13,614 nt of DNA from an uncultured Nocardiopsis sp. (GCA_937957845.1 CALGOD010000694.1:1-13614); one strand, 5' to 3'; positions 1 to 8,280 are shown, counted from the first letter of the stretch. Program-made: numbers and translations. Notes: a model not told the origin generated them from the letters alone.

Positions 1-31
1 TTTCCATTCGACGGGTGCGGAACCGGACTCG

Positions 32-37
32 TATGGT
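32..37 (+). promoter_or_regulatory. Possible -10 element (TATGGT) for the PerM-like gene
   Basis: TATGGT fits the TAnnnT pattern of an actinobacterial vegetative -10 box and lies about 70 bp before ATG 108. No good -35 is visible at 16-19 bp spacing, so this is only a candidate. Confidence 0.25.
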
Positions 38-107
38 ATGACGGCGGCTGTGAAGAGGGGGTTCCGCTTCGGGGCCGCCGGGCATCGACACGACACGCGC
101 GGTCGGG

Positions 108-1799
108 ATGGCGCGGAGCATTCCGGTCCCTGGCAGCATAAGTCGGGTGAGTACGCCAGGATCTCCCCCTGACCCCAAGCGTTCCGGTACCGGTCGCCGC
201 GGTGCCGCGACCCCCGGTGCGACCGGTCCCGGTGCGGACGTCGAGACTCCCAGGCCCCTCTACTCCACCGGAGGGATCGCCGCGGCCACCTCCGCGGGGT
301 TGGGGCTGGCGGTGATCGTCACCCTGACCGTCATCGGCTGGGTGGCCGCGCCGCACGACGCCTTCAGCGAGGAGATCGTCGACATCCTGCAGGGGGCGGT
401 GCTGGCCTGGTTGGTGGGCCACCACGTGTCGTTCTCGGTTCCCGACGGACAGATCGCGCTGTTGCCGCTGGGCCTGGTCCTGTTGCCGGGACTGCTGTTG
501 TACCGGTCGGGGCGGAAGTTGGCGCGCTCCTGCGCCATTCCCCGCCTACGGTACGTGTACCGGGCGGCGCTGGCGATCGCCGGACCCTACGCGGCGATCT
601 CGGGGACTCTGGCGTTGCTGGCGCGTACCGAGACCGTGGAACCGAGCATGCCGCGCGCCCTGGTCATGGGGTTCGTGATCGCGTTCCTGGCCGGTGGTCT
701 GGGGGTGTTGCGCCAGTTGATGCGGGACAAGGGCGTGGCCGCACGGGACCTGTTGCGGCTGATGCCGGCCCGGCCCAGGTCCCTGTTGGTGGGGATGCTC
801 GTCTCCACGGGCACACTCCTGCTGGGCGGCCTGGCGCTCTTCCTAGTGGCTCTGGCCGTCAGTCTGCCCGAGGTGGTCGAGGCGACGCGGGCCCTGCGTC
901 CGGGGTGGGTGGGGGGTGCGCTGTTGGTGGTCTTCCAGCTGGCCTACCTGCCCAACGCCGTGGTGTTCGCGGTCTGTTATGCGCTGGGGCCGGGGTTCGC
1001 GTTGGGGGCGGGCACGGCGGTGGCGCCGACGGGTGTGTCGGTGGGCGCGCTTCCCCTGTTGCCGATGCTGGCCGCGGTGCCCGACAACGGGGCGGCTCCC
1101 GCGTTGTCCCTGGTCGCCTTGGTGTTGCCCTTCCTGGCGGGTGCGGCGGGCGGCATGCTGACCCAGCGCAGTGCCCCCGACGTGGTCAGCGAGGCCGCCC
1201 CACTGTGGGGGTTCGTGTGCGGAGTGACCACGGGGATACTGTGCGCGGCACTGGCCGAGGTGGCCGGAGGGTCCCTGGGAGGGGGAAGGCTGAGCGAGGT
1301 GGGGCCCTCTCCCTGGCAGGTCGGTCTGGTCGCCGCCCTGGAGGTGGGCGTGGCCGCGGCCGTCGCCGCGTGGGCGGCGAACTGGTGGTACACGCGCGGG
1401 CGGAGTCCGGAGCGGCCCCGGCCCGCGCGACCGCGGGAGGAGCGGGCTCCCGAGTCGGCGCGGGAACCCGGTCCCCGCGCGGTGCGGCTGCCTTCGGACG
1501 TCCCGGTCGGGGAAGGGCTGGCCACGGTGACGCCACTGCGTCGCCGTGGCCGGGACACGCCTGAGGACCACCGACAGGACACGGAGAACCCGGACGGTAC
1601 CACCGGAGGGACCGCCGAGAGCGGGGAAGGCGCGGAGTCCCTTCGCCGACAGTGGGCACGTCGGCGCGAGGAGAGACGGGAGCGGCGGGACGGACGCGGA
1701 CCCTGGTGGCGGCGTGGGACCGCCGAGGAGGAGTCCGAGGAACTGTACGGAATCACCTACGAGGCCGAACCGGACGAGGTCGACACTCCCCGAGGATGA
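108..1799 (+). CDS. PerM-like DUF6350 polytopic membrane protein, divisome-associated
   Basis: About 563 residues. After a basic, Pro/Gly-rich N-terminus (residues 1-55) come roughly nine to eleven hydrophobic segments up to about residue 440, then a charged, Arg/Glu-rich, probably cytoplasmic tail of about 120 residues. Family-typical stretches are visible: DGQIALLPLGLVLLPGLLLY near residues 110-130, and LGPGFALGAGTAVAP followed by ALPLLPMLAAVPDNG near residues 290-330. These resemble the actinobacterial DUF6350 family, which includes mycobacterial PerM (Rv0955), a membrane protein reported to support the divisome protein FtsB. Function here is inferred from that family. Neither ATG 108 nor the in-frame GTG at 147 has a clear Shine-Dalgarno; the GTG start (MSTPGSPPDP...) is a real alternative. 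In mycobacteria the homologue lies beside purN; here the next gene is convergent mfd. Family assignment is fairly sure, the start is not. Confidence 0.82.
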   Translation: MARSIPVPGSISRVSTPGSPPDPKRSGTGRRGAATPGATGPGADVETPRPLYSTGGIAAATSAGLGLAVIVTLTVIGWVAAPHDAFSEEIVDILQGAVLAWLVGHHVSFSVPDGQIALLPLGLVLLPGLLLYRSGRKLARSCAIPRLRYVYRAALAIAGPYAAISGTLALLARTETVEPSMPRALVMGFVIAFLAGGLGVLRQLMRDKGVAARDLLRLMPARPRSLLVGMLVSTGTLLLGGLALFLVALAVSLPEVVEATRALRPGWVGGALLVVFQLAYLPNAVVFAVCYALGPGFALGAGTAVAPTGVSVGALPLLPMLAAVPDNGAAPALSLVALVLPFLAGAAGGMLTQRSAPDVVSEAAPLWGFVCGVTTGILCAALAEVAGGSLGGGRLSEVGPSPWQVGLVAALEVGVAAAVAAWAANWWYTRGRSPERPRPARPREERAPESAREPGPRAVRLPSDVPVGEGLATVTPLRRRGRDTPEDHRQDTENPDGTTGGTAESGEGAESLRRQWARRREERRERRDGRGPWWRRGTAEEESEELYGITYEAEPDEVDTPRG

Positions 1800-1800
1800 C

Positions 1801-1840
1801 GCGGGCGTGCCTTCCCGTGGTGTCGGGAGGGCACGCCCGT
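1801..1840 (+). terminator. Strong hairpin terminator after the PerM-like gene
   Basis: Immediately after the TGA stop, 1801-1817 pairs with 1824-1840 around a 6-nt loop (TGGTGT). This gives a stem of about 17 bp, mostly G-C, with a G-T wobble at 1812/1829 and another at the terminal pair. There is no T-run, which is usual for actinobacterial terminators. The stem is symmetrical, so it could act on both strands. Confidence 0.8.
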
Positions 1841-1849
1841 GTGGCGGGA

Positions 1850-1884
1850 TCCCTCCCCGGTCCGACGCCCGGCCCGGGGAGGGA
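1850..1884 (-). terminator. Hairpin terminator downstream of mfd
   Basis: CCCTCCCCGG (1851-1860) pairs perfectly with CCGGGGAGGG (1874-1883), plus a T-A pair at 1850/1884, around a 13-nt loop. Reading leftwards it begins a few bases past the mfd TAA stop (1888-1890), so it most likely ends mfd transcription. It sits back to back with the hairpin at 1801-1840. Confidence 0.65.
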
Positions 1885-1887
1885 GCG

Positions 1888-4800
1888 TTAATGCTCCTTG
1901 GGAGCCGCCTTGCGCCGGTGCGGTTCGAAGACGGCCTCGACCAGCTCGGTGCACCACTTGAGCAGTTCCAGGTCACGCAGCGGTCTGCCGCCCAGGCCGC
2001 CGGACTTGGGGACCGGTACCAGCAGGGTCCGTGTCGCCTGCTTGTGGAGGGACTTGGGGTACAGCCGTCGCAGACGCAGCTCCTGGGATTCGCGCAGCTC
2101 CACGGGGGAGAAGCGGATCTGGTTGCCCTGCATCACCACGTCGGACAGACCGGCCGACTTGGCCAGAACCCGGAACCGTGCCACCGCCATGAGGTTGTCC
2201 ACCTGCTCGGGAGGTGTGCCGTACCGGTCGGTGAGCTCCTCGTAGGCGGCGAGGATGTCCTCCTCGCTGGTGACGCCGGCGATGCGTTTGTAGGACTGCA
2301 ACCGTAGCCGTTCGCCCGGCACGTAGTCGTGCGGGATGTAGGCGTTGATGGGAAGCTCGACCTTGGTCTCGACCTCCTCGGCGGCCTCCGGGTCGCCCTT
2401 GAGCTCGGCCACCGCCTCGCCCACCATGCGCACGTACAGGTCGAAGCCCACGCCCGCGATGGTCCCGGACTGTTCCGCGCCCAGGATGTTGCCCGAGCCC
2501 CGGATCTCCAGGTCCTTCATCGCCACGTACATGCCCGCGCCCGTCTCGGTGTGCTGGGCCACGGTGGCCAACCGCTCGTAGGCGGTCTCGGTCAGCGGTT
2601 TCTCCGGCGGGTACAGGAAGTAGGCGTAGGCGCGTTCGCGGCCCCGCCCCACCCGTCCGCGCAGCTGGTGCAGCTGGGACAGGCCGTAGGTGTCGGCGCG
2701 GTCGATGATCAGGGTGTTGGCGTTGGGCACGTCCAGGCCGGACTCGACGATGGTCGTGCAGACCAGGACGTCGAAGTTCTTCTCCCAGAAGTCGATCATC
2801 ACCCTTTCGAGCTGCTGCTCGTTCATCTGACCGTGGGCGAAGGCCACGCGCGCCTCGGGCACCAGTCGTTGGATGTGGGCCGCGACCTTGTCGATGGACG
2901 CCACACGGTTGTGCACGAAGAACACCTGCCCCTCGCGCATCAGTTCGCGGCGGATGGCGGCGGTGATCTGTTTGTCCTCGTAGGGCCCCACGAACGTCAG
3001 GACCGGGTGGCGCTCCTCCGGAGGGGTGAGGATCGTGGTCATCTCGCGGATGCCCGTCAGCCCCATCTCCAGGGTGCGGGGGATCGGTGTGGCCGACATC
3101 GCCAGCACGTCCACCTGTGTGCGCAGCCGTTTGAGCGCCTCCTTGTGCTCCACGCCGAAGCGCTGCTCCTCGTCGATGATGACCAGGCCCAGGTCCTTGA
3201 AGCGGGTCTCCGACGACAGCAGGCGGTGCGTGCCGATGACCACGTCCACCTCACCGGTGAGCAGCCCCTCGCGGGTGACCTCCACCTCGGAGTCGCTCTG
3301 GAAGCGCGACATCGGCCGAACCGAGACCGGGAAGGAGGCGTACCGCTCGGTGAAGGTGGACATGTGCTGCTGCACCAACAGGGTGGTGGGCACCAGGACC
3401 GCGACCTGCTTGCCGTCCTGCACCGCCTTGAACGCGGCGCGTACCGCGACCTCGGTCTTGCCGTAGCCCACGTCTCCGCAGATCAGCCGGTCCATCGGCA
3501 CCGGCTTGGCCATGTCCCTCTTGACCTCGTCGATGGCGGCCAGCTGGTCGGGCGTCTCCACGTAGGGGAACGCGTCCTCCAGTTCACGCTGCCAGGGGGT
3601 GTCGGGGCCGAACGCGTGACCGGGCGAGGCCTGTCGGGCCGAGTACAGGCGGATGAGATCGCCCGCGATCTCCCTGACCACCTTGCGGGCGCGGCTCTTG
3701 GCCTTGCTCCACTCGGCGCCGCCCATCTTGGACAGCGTGGGCGCCTCGCCACCGACGTACCGGGTGACCTCGCCCAGCTGTTCGGTGGGGACGAACAGGC
3801 GGTCGCCCGGCTGCCCGCGCTTGGAGGGCGCGTACTCGATGAGCAGGTACTCGCGGGTGGCGCCCTGGACCTGGCGGCTGACCATCTCCAGGTAACGACC
3901 CACCCCGTGCTGTTCGTGCACGACGTAGTCGCCCGGCTTGAGCTGCAGTGGGTCGACCGTGCCCCGGCGCCTGCTCGGCATGCGCCGCATGTCCCGGGTG
4001 GAGGACTTCTGACCCACCAGGTCGGTCTCGGTGAGCACCACCGTCTGCACGGAGCGCAGCAGGAAGCCGTGCTCGACCAGCCCGGTGGTGACCGTGGCCA
4101 CCGCGGGTCGGGGCGGTTCGGTCAGGTCGGCGACGAGTGAGGCGCCCAGTCCCGAGTCGCGCAGCATCGACACCAGGCGCTCGGCGGGCCCCTGGCCTTG
4201 GGTGATCAGCACGACGCTCCAGTTGTCGTGCAGCCACCGCTTGATGTCGGCCAGGGCCCGTTCGGTGTCGCCCCGGTAGGTGTCGGCCGCCATCGCGCCG
4301 ACGACGACGGCGTCGTCCTCCTCGGCCGCCTCCTGTCCCTCACCGGAGGTGAAGGGCGTCAGTCCCCACCAGGGCAGACCCAGTTCGGTCGCGGTGGAGC
4401 GCAGCTCGGTGATGGACATGTAGGCGGATTCGCCCAGGTCGATGGGCGCCTCACCGCCGGAGGCCGCGTTGATCCACGACGCGTCGAGGAACTCGGCGCT
4501 GGTGGCCTCCAGTTCCAGGGCACGGGTGCGGATGCGCTCGGGGTCGCAGCCCACCACCATCGCGTTCTCGGGCAGATAGGTGAAGAAGGGCTCCATGCGA
4601 TCGGCGAGTACCGGCGCGAACGCCTCCATCCCCTCCACGGCCACGCCGTCGGCGATCCGGCCGAGGATGTCGGCCAGGGAGGGGTGGTCCTCGGACAGGG
4701 CCCGGGCGCGTTCGCGCACGGTCTCGGTGAGCAGGAGTTCCCGACACGGTGGCGCGAACAGGCCTGAGGCGGCGTTGGTGCGTGCCCCATCGCCCTCTCT

Positions 4801-5496
4801 CTCCACAGGTGTGATGGAGCGTTGGTCGGCGACCTGGAAGTAGCGGATGTCCTCGACGGTGTCGCCCCAGAACTCCAATCGCAGAGGATGCTCCTCCGTG
4901 GGCGGGAACACGTCCAGGATGCCGCCGCGGACGGCCATGTCACCGCGTTTCTCGACCAGGTCCACACGGGCGTAGCCGGTGTTGGTCAGGGCGGTGACCA
5001 CGTCCTCCAGCGGGATCTCGTCATCGGGACGGATGCGGACCGGCTCGAGGTCGCCGAGACCGGCCACCAAGGGCTGCAGGACGCTGCGGACGGGGGCCAC
5101 GACCACCCGTAGCGGGGCGGTCAGCGGGTCGGAGGGGTCGGGGTGGGCCAGACGGCGCAGCACGGCCAGCCGTTGTCCGACGGTGTCGGACCGCGGGGAC
5201 AGGCGTTCGTGCGGCAGGGTCTCCCACGCGGGGAAGAGCGCCACCGAGTTCGCGGGGAGCAGGGAGCCCAGCGCGTCGGCCAGGTCGGACGCCTCACGTT
5301 CGGTGGCGGTGACCGCGAGCACGGGCCTCTGTGCCCCCACGGGCGCGTCCGCTGCCAGAGCCCCCACCATGAAGGGGCGTAGTGCCGCCGGAGCGACGAG
5401 GTCGAGATGGGGATCGGGGCCGCCTCGGGCGGCCTCGATCGCGTTGTGCAGTGCCGGGTCCTTGGAGACGTCGGCGAGAAGTCCAATGAGGCTCAT
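1888..5496 (-). CDS. mfd: Transcription-repair coupling factor Mfd
   Basis: 1202 residues, close to the usual length (E. coli 1148). Mfd is an ATP-driven DNA translocase that removes RNA polymerase stalled at lesions and recruits UvrA. The order matches: an N-terminal UvrB-like damage-recognition module (residues 1 to about 350); a CarD-like RNA polymerase-interaction domain with GDYVVHEQHGVGRYLEM (from about 522); then a RecG-like SF2 translocase. The translocase shows Walker A GDVGYGKT (674-681), the DEEQRFG box (775-781) and SATPIPRTL. The TRG region RGSGNILGAEQSG starts near 999, followed by the UvrA-masking C-terminal domain. The start MSLIGLLADVSKDPAL is family-like, but no clear Shine-Dalgarno precedes it. 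No lesions are seen. The gene is monocistronic here, between a terminator and a divergent gene. Confidence 0.98.
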   Translation of the reverse strand: MSLIGLLADVSKDPALHNAIEAARGGPDPHLDLVAPAALRPFMVGALAADAPVGAQRPVLAVTATEREASDLADALGSLLPANSVALFPAWETLPHERLSPRSDTVGQRLAVLRRLAHPDPSDPLTAPLRVVVAPVRSVLQPLVAGLGDLEPVRIRPDDEIPLEDVVTALTNTGYARVDLVEKRGDMAVRGGILDVFPPTEEHPLRLEFWGDTVEDIRYFQVADQRSITPVEREGDGARTNAASGLFAPPCRELLLTETVRERARALSEDHPSLADILGRIADGVAVEGMEAFAPVLADRMEPFFTYLPENAMVVGCDPERIRTRALELEATSAEFLDASWINAASGGEAPIDLGESAYMSITELRSTATELGLPWWGLTPFTSGEGQEAAEEDDAVVVGAMAADTYRGDTERALADIKRWLHDNWSVVLITQGQGPAERLVSMLRDSGLGASLVADLTEPPRPAVATVTTGLVEHGFLLRSVQTVVLTETDLVGQKSSTRDMRRMPSRRRGTVDPLQLKPGDYVVHEQHGVGRYLEMVSRQVQGATREYLLIEYAPSKRGQPGDRLFVPTEQLGEVTRYVGGEAPTLSKMGGAEWSKAKSRARKVVREIAGDLIRLYSARQASPGHAFGPDTPWQRELEDAFPYVETPDQLAAIDEVKRDMAKPVPMDRLICGDVGYGKTEVAVRAAFKAVQDGKQVAVLVPTTLLVQQHMSTFTERYASFPVSVRPMSRFQSDSEVEVTREGLLTGEVDVVIGTHRLLSSETRFKDLGLVIIDEEQRFGVEHKEALKRLRTQVDVLAMSATPIPRTLEMGLTGIREMTTILTPPEERHPVLTFVGPYEDKQITAAIRRELMREGQVFFVHNRVASIDKVAAHIQRLVPEARVAFAHGQMNEQQLERVMIDFWEKNFDVLVCTTIVESGLDVPNANTLIIDRADTYGLSQLHQLRGRVGRGRERAYAYFLYPPEKPLTETAYERLATVAQHTETGAGMYVAMKDLEIRGSGNILGAEQSGTIAGVGFDLYVRMVGEAVAELKGDPEAAEEVETKVELPINAYIPHDYVPGERLRLQSYKRIAGVTSEEDILAAYEELTDRYGTPPEQVDNLMAVARFRVLAKSAGLSDVVMQGNQIRFSPVELRESQELRLRRLYPKSLHKQATRTLLVPVPKSGGLGGRPLRDLELLKWCTELVEAVFEPHRRKAAPKEH

Positions 5497-5886
5497 AGCA
5501 CCAGAAAGTGGAAGTGGTCCGGATCAGGCGGTGATGGTCGCGGCCCGCGCGGTGAGAAGACGGCTGCGTGAAGTGGGCGCCCGGCACTTCTCAGAGTACC
5601 GAGTCCGGTGGTCGCACGCGGATGGGGTGTGGACGACCGACGGTGCGAAAGCCGTCGGGACCCACCGGGATCCAGGGCGTCACGGGCCCGGCGCGGGTGG
5701 TGGAACGTATCGGGTGGAACCCCTCACGAACTGCCTCTATTCCGTTCCGGTGGACGCGGTCGGAGTCCGATTCCTGCTCGGGGCATACGCTGGGACCTGT
5801 CCGGTGGTGACACCGTGCCGCTGGGGTATGTGTCCGCAGAGCGTGTCGCTCAGGACGTTTCCGTACCCGGTAAGGAGAGGAACCGC
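5497..5886. other. Divergent intergenic region between mfd and the APS kinase gene
   Basis: About 390 bp with no convincing gene. It must hold promoters for both flanking genes. Rightward, TACGCT at 5786-5791 is a possible -10 about 100 bp before GTG 5887, without a clear -35. CGGTG-GTGA-CACCG at 5802-5815 can fold as a small hairpin with a GNRA-type loop in the leader. For mfd I see no strong -10/-35 pair. The forward frame stays open from 5608 into the downstream gene, but this part does not resemble ATP sulfurylase. I recognise no riboswitch. Confidence 0.5.
5872..5877 (+). promoter_or_regulatory. Ribosome binding site AAGGAG fixing the GTG 5887 start
   Basis: AAGGAG lies 9 nt before GTG 5887 (and 12 nt before the adjoining GTG 5890). 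It is a near-ideal Shine-Dalgarno and the main reason to reject a start in the open frame further upstream. Confidence 0.85.
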
Positions 5887-7470
5887 GTGGTGAGTGCCAA
5901 CAGACGTGGGAGTGGGCCGCGATCCGGTGCCGAACACGTGGACACCCCGGTCTTCACCCCAGGTCCGGACGGGCTCGCGCACCTGGAACTGATCCTCAAC
6001 GGGACCTACCCGTTGCCCGGATTCATGACCCGGACCGAGGCCGAGGCCGTGTCGAGGGACGCCCGTCTGCCCGACGGGCGACCATGGCCGGTTCCGGTCA
6101 TTCTGGAGGTTCCCGAGGAACTGTCCGGTGCCGACCGCCTGACCCTGACCGATCCCGAGGGCGCGCCCCTGGCGGGACTGTCGGTGACCGAGCACTGGCG
6201 TGGTCCGGAAGGAGGGCACCGTCTGGCCGGTGCCGTGCGGCTTCTGCGCCCACCGACGTACGGTGTGCTGCGCGAACTACGTCCCTCTCCGGCCGAGGTC
6301 CGGGCCCAGCGCGAGTTGGAGCCCTCCGGCCGCCCCCTCCTGGCCGTGGTCACCGACAGGCCGCTGCACCATCGGGCGCTGCACCAGATCCGGGCCGAGT
6401 CCGAAGCCCTGGGCAGGGCGTGGGGAGAGGGAGAACGCGCCGAGGTGCTGGTGCTCATCGACACCGGCCTGGAGGACGAGGGCATGGCCCCGGCGGTGCT
6501 GGCCGCCGAACCGTTGCTGCCCGCACGCACCTCGTTCGTGGTGTGCACGCTGCCGCGGACCGTCGACCGCTCCCGGGGGGCGCTCGGCGGCGTGTGGGGG
6601 CCACGCGAGGTCGGTCTGGCCGCGCACGTGGCCGCCGCCTACGGAGCCACCCACATGATGGCGGTGACCGACGGAGAGGGCCTGGACGTGGAGCGCGTCA
6701 TGGCCCGGCGTCCGCCCCTGACCGTGCTCGCCCCCGAGCCCTGGCGTCACTCCGCCACCAAGGGACTGTGGATGCCGCTCACCCAGGTCGACCCGACCGA
6801 GGCCCGAGCCGAGCTGACCGACGCACAGGTGGAGACGGAGCTGGCACATGGGCGGGAACTGCCCGCGTGGTTCACCCCGGCCCGGGTGGGGGCGGAACTG
6901 GCGAGGTTGCGCCCCGCCCGCACCAAGAGGGGGCTGACCCTGCTCTTCACCGGCCTGTCGGGGTCGGGCAAGTCCACCATCGCCCGCGGTGTGTGCGACG
7001 GCGTCCGCCGATCGGGGCGGTCGGTGACCCTCCTGGACGGTGACGTGGTGCGGCGCATGCTCTCCAGCGGGCTGACCTTCTCCCGGGAGCACCGGGAGTT
7101 GAACATCCGCCGGATCGGTTACGTGGCCTCGGAGATCACCCGACACGGCGGGGTCACGGTGTGCGCGCCGATCGCCCCCTACGCCGCCGGCAGGGCCGAG
7201 GTACGGGCGATGGTGGAGGAGTTCGGCGACTTCTTCCTGGTCCACGTGGCCACCCCGCTGGAGGTGTGCGAGGCTCGCGACCGCAAGGGTCTGTACGCCA
7301 AGGCCAGGGAGGGGAAGATCCCCGAGTTCACGGGGATCTCCGATCCCTACGAGGAGCCGCAGGACGCGGACCTGGTGGTGGACACCGAGGGGAGGACGCC
7401 CGAGGAGTCCGTGGCCCAGGTCATGGCCGCCCTGCGCGAGGGCGGATGGCTGCCCGAACACGACGGTTGA
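5887..7470 (+). CDS. cysC: APS kinase fused to a degenerate ATP-sulfurylase-like region
   Basis: 527 residues from GTG 5887. The C-terminal part (about 350-527) is an adenylylsulfate kinase (APS + ATP to PAPS): P-loop GLSGSGKST (356-364), DGD (384-386), FSREHRELNIRRIG, and KGLYAKAREGKIPEFTGI from 467. The N-terminal part follows ATP sulfurylase: a PUA-like region with YPLPGFMTRTEAE (from 41), then a nucleotidyltransferase-like region with WGPREVGLAAH ending at 247. Its catalytic motifs are eroded. The usual QxRNPxH reads TDRPLHHRALH (156-166), and the usual GRDHAG reads VTDGEG (260-265). I therefore expect kinase activity without ATP sulfurylase activity; that is inference. PAPS serves sulfate assimilation or sulfotransferases; neither pathway is visible nearby. 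mazG follows after 32 nt and is probably co-transcribed. The cysC label refers only to the kinase half. Confidence 0.88.
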   Translation: MVSANRRGSGPRSGAEHVDTPVFTPGPDGLAHLELILNGTYPLPGFMTRTEAEAVSRDARLPDGRPWPVPVILEVPEELSGADRLTLTDPEGAPLAGLSVTEHWRGPEGGHRLAGAVRLLRPPTYGVLRELRPSPAEVRAQRELEPSGRPLLAVVTDRPLHHRALHQIRAESEALGRAWGEGERAEVLVLIDTGLEDEGMAPAVLAAEPLLPARTSFVVCTLPRTVDRSRGALGGVWGPREVGLAAHVAAAYGATHMMAVTDGEGLDVERVMARRPPLTVLAPEPWRHSATKGLWMPLTQVDPTEARAELTDAQVETELAHGRELPAWFTPARVGAELARLRPARTKRGLTLLFTGLSGSGKSTIARGVCDGVRRSGRSVTLLDGDVVRRMLSSGLTFSREHRELNIRRIGYVASEITRHGGVTVCAPIAPYAAGRAEVRAMVEEFGDFFLVHVATPLEVCEARDRKGLYAKAREGKIPEFTGISDPYEEPQDADLVVDTEGRTPEESVAQVMAALREGGWLPEHDG

Positions 7471-7487
7471 CACCAGTGGGTACGACT

Positions 7488-7495
7488 GGGGGAGG
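7488..7495 (+). promoter_or_regulatory. Ribosome binding site GGGGGAGG selecting TTG 7503 for mazG
   Basis: GGGGGAGG ends 7 nt before TTG 7503. The alternative in-frame GTG at 7476 has no comparable site, so the rare TTG start is preferred. Confidence 0.7.
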
Positions 7496-7502
7496 ACGAG
7501 GG

Positions 7503-8258
7503 TTGGACGACACCGGAGGCGGAGCCGAGGGGCACCGACTGCTGCGCCTGGTCGAGGTGATGCGGACTCTGCGCAGGGAGTGTCCGTGGGACCGGGAGCA
7601 GACGCACGAGTCGCTCGCCAAGTACCTGATCCAGGAGTCCTACGAGACCCTGGAGACCATCGAGAACGGTGACATCGCGCTGCTGCGCCAGGAACTGGGC
7701 GACGTCCTGCTAGAGGTGGTCTTCCACGCGGCGATCGCCGCTGAACGGCCCGAGGGCGATCCGGAGCGGTTCACGGTGGACGACGTCGCCGACGCCATCA
7801 TCGACAAGATGACCCGCCGGCACCCGCACGTGTTCGGCGGTGTGGAGGTGTCGGGAGCGGACGAGGTACGCACCAACTGGGAGGCCATCAAGGCCGCCGA
7901 GCGCGAGGAGAAGGCCGTGGCGGCCGGAGGGGAGGGAGGGACCTCCATCCTGGAGGGGGTGCCGTTCGCCCAGCCCGCGGTGATGCTCGCCCACGAGCTG
8001 CAGAAGAGGGCGGTGCGCAACGGCTTCCCCGCCGACCTGGTCGGTGACGACGGAGGCGAGGGCGGTGAACTGTTCGCGGCGGTGGCGGCCGAGCGCGAAC
8101 GGGGGCGCGACGCCGAGACGGACCTGCGGTCGGCGGCCCGACGGTTCGACGCCCGTGTCCGGGCCGCCGAGGACGCGGCGCGCGAGGACGGACACGAGCC
8201 CCGCGAGCTGTCACAGGAGGAGTGGCGGTCCTACTGGGCCCGGGCCGCGCGGGGGTAG
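7503..8258 (+). CDS. mazG: MazG-family nucleoside triphosphate pyrophosphohydrolase
   Basis: 251 residues from TTG 7503. MazG hydrolyses (d)NTPs to NMP and PPi, clearing aberrant nucleotides, and acts in the cytoplasm. Diagnostic features are CPWDREQTHESLAKYLIQESYE (about 30-48), ELGDVLLEVVFHA from 64, and DKMTRRHPHVFGG. A linker and a second, weaker MazG-like segment follow (SILEGVPFAQPAVMLAHELQKRA). The metal-binding motif EExxE...ExxD is present as QESYE (44-48) and ELGD (64-67), so the first Glu is Gln. The long N-terminal methylase-like extension of mycobacterial MazG is absent. It probably shares a transcript with the preceding APS kinase gene and converges on the FtsW/RodA-like gene with only 22 bp between stops. 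Confidence 0.93.
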   Translation: MDDTGGGAEGHRLLRLVEVMRTLRRECPWDREQTHESLAKYLIQESYETLETIENGDIALLRQELGDVLLEVVFHAAIAAERPEGDPERFTVDDVADAIIDKMTRRHPHVFGGVEVSGADEVRTNWEAIKAAEREEKAVAAGGEGGTSILEGVPFAQPAVMLAHELQKRAVRNGFPADLVGDDGGEGGELFAAVAAERERGRDAETDLRSAARRFDARVRAAEDAAREDGHEPRELSQEEWRSYWARAARG

Positions 8259-8280
8259 CGGGACACGGCGTGCGCCGCGG

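Noticed and set aside
2329..4140. 603-codon open frame on the plus strand inside mfd
   Set aside because: It is antisense to the clear mfd helicase domains. Its product is low-complexity, rich in His/Gly/Leu/Val/Asp with no recognisable domain, as expected for an antisense shadow in high-GC DNA.
5702..5748. GGAAC...CGTTCC as an ECF sigma factor promoter or inverted repeat
   Set aside because: The spacing between GGAAC and CGTT does not fit the usual 16-17 bp, and the inverted repeat is only 6 bp with a long loop.
5608..5886. Upstream extension of the APS kinase frame
   Set aside because: The extension lacks ATP sulfurylase similarity, and GTG 5887 has an AAGGAG at ideal spacing.
6277..7473. 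398-codon open frame on the minus strand opposite the APS kinase gene
   Set aside because: The opposite strand carries unmistakable ATP-sulfurylase-like and APS kinase motifs; this frame has none.
8259..8280. CGGCGTGCGCCG between mazG and the FtsW/RodA-like gene as a terminator
   Set aside because: The stem is only four to five pairs with a tiny loop in a 22-bp gap, too weak to call.
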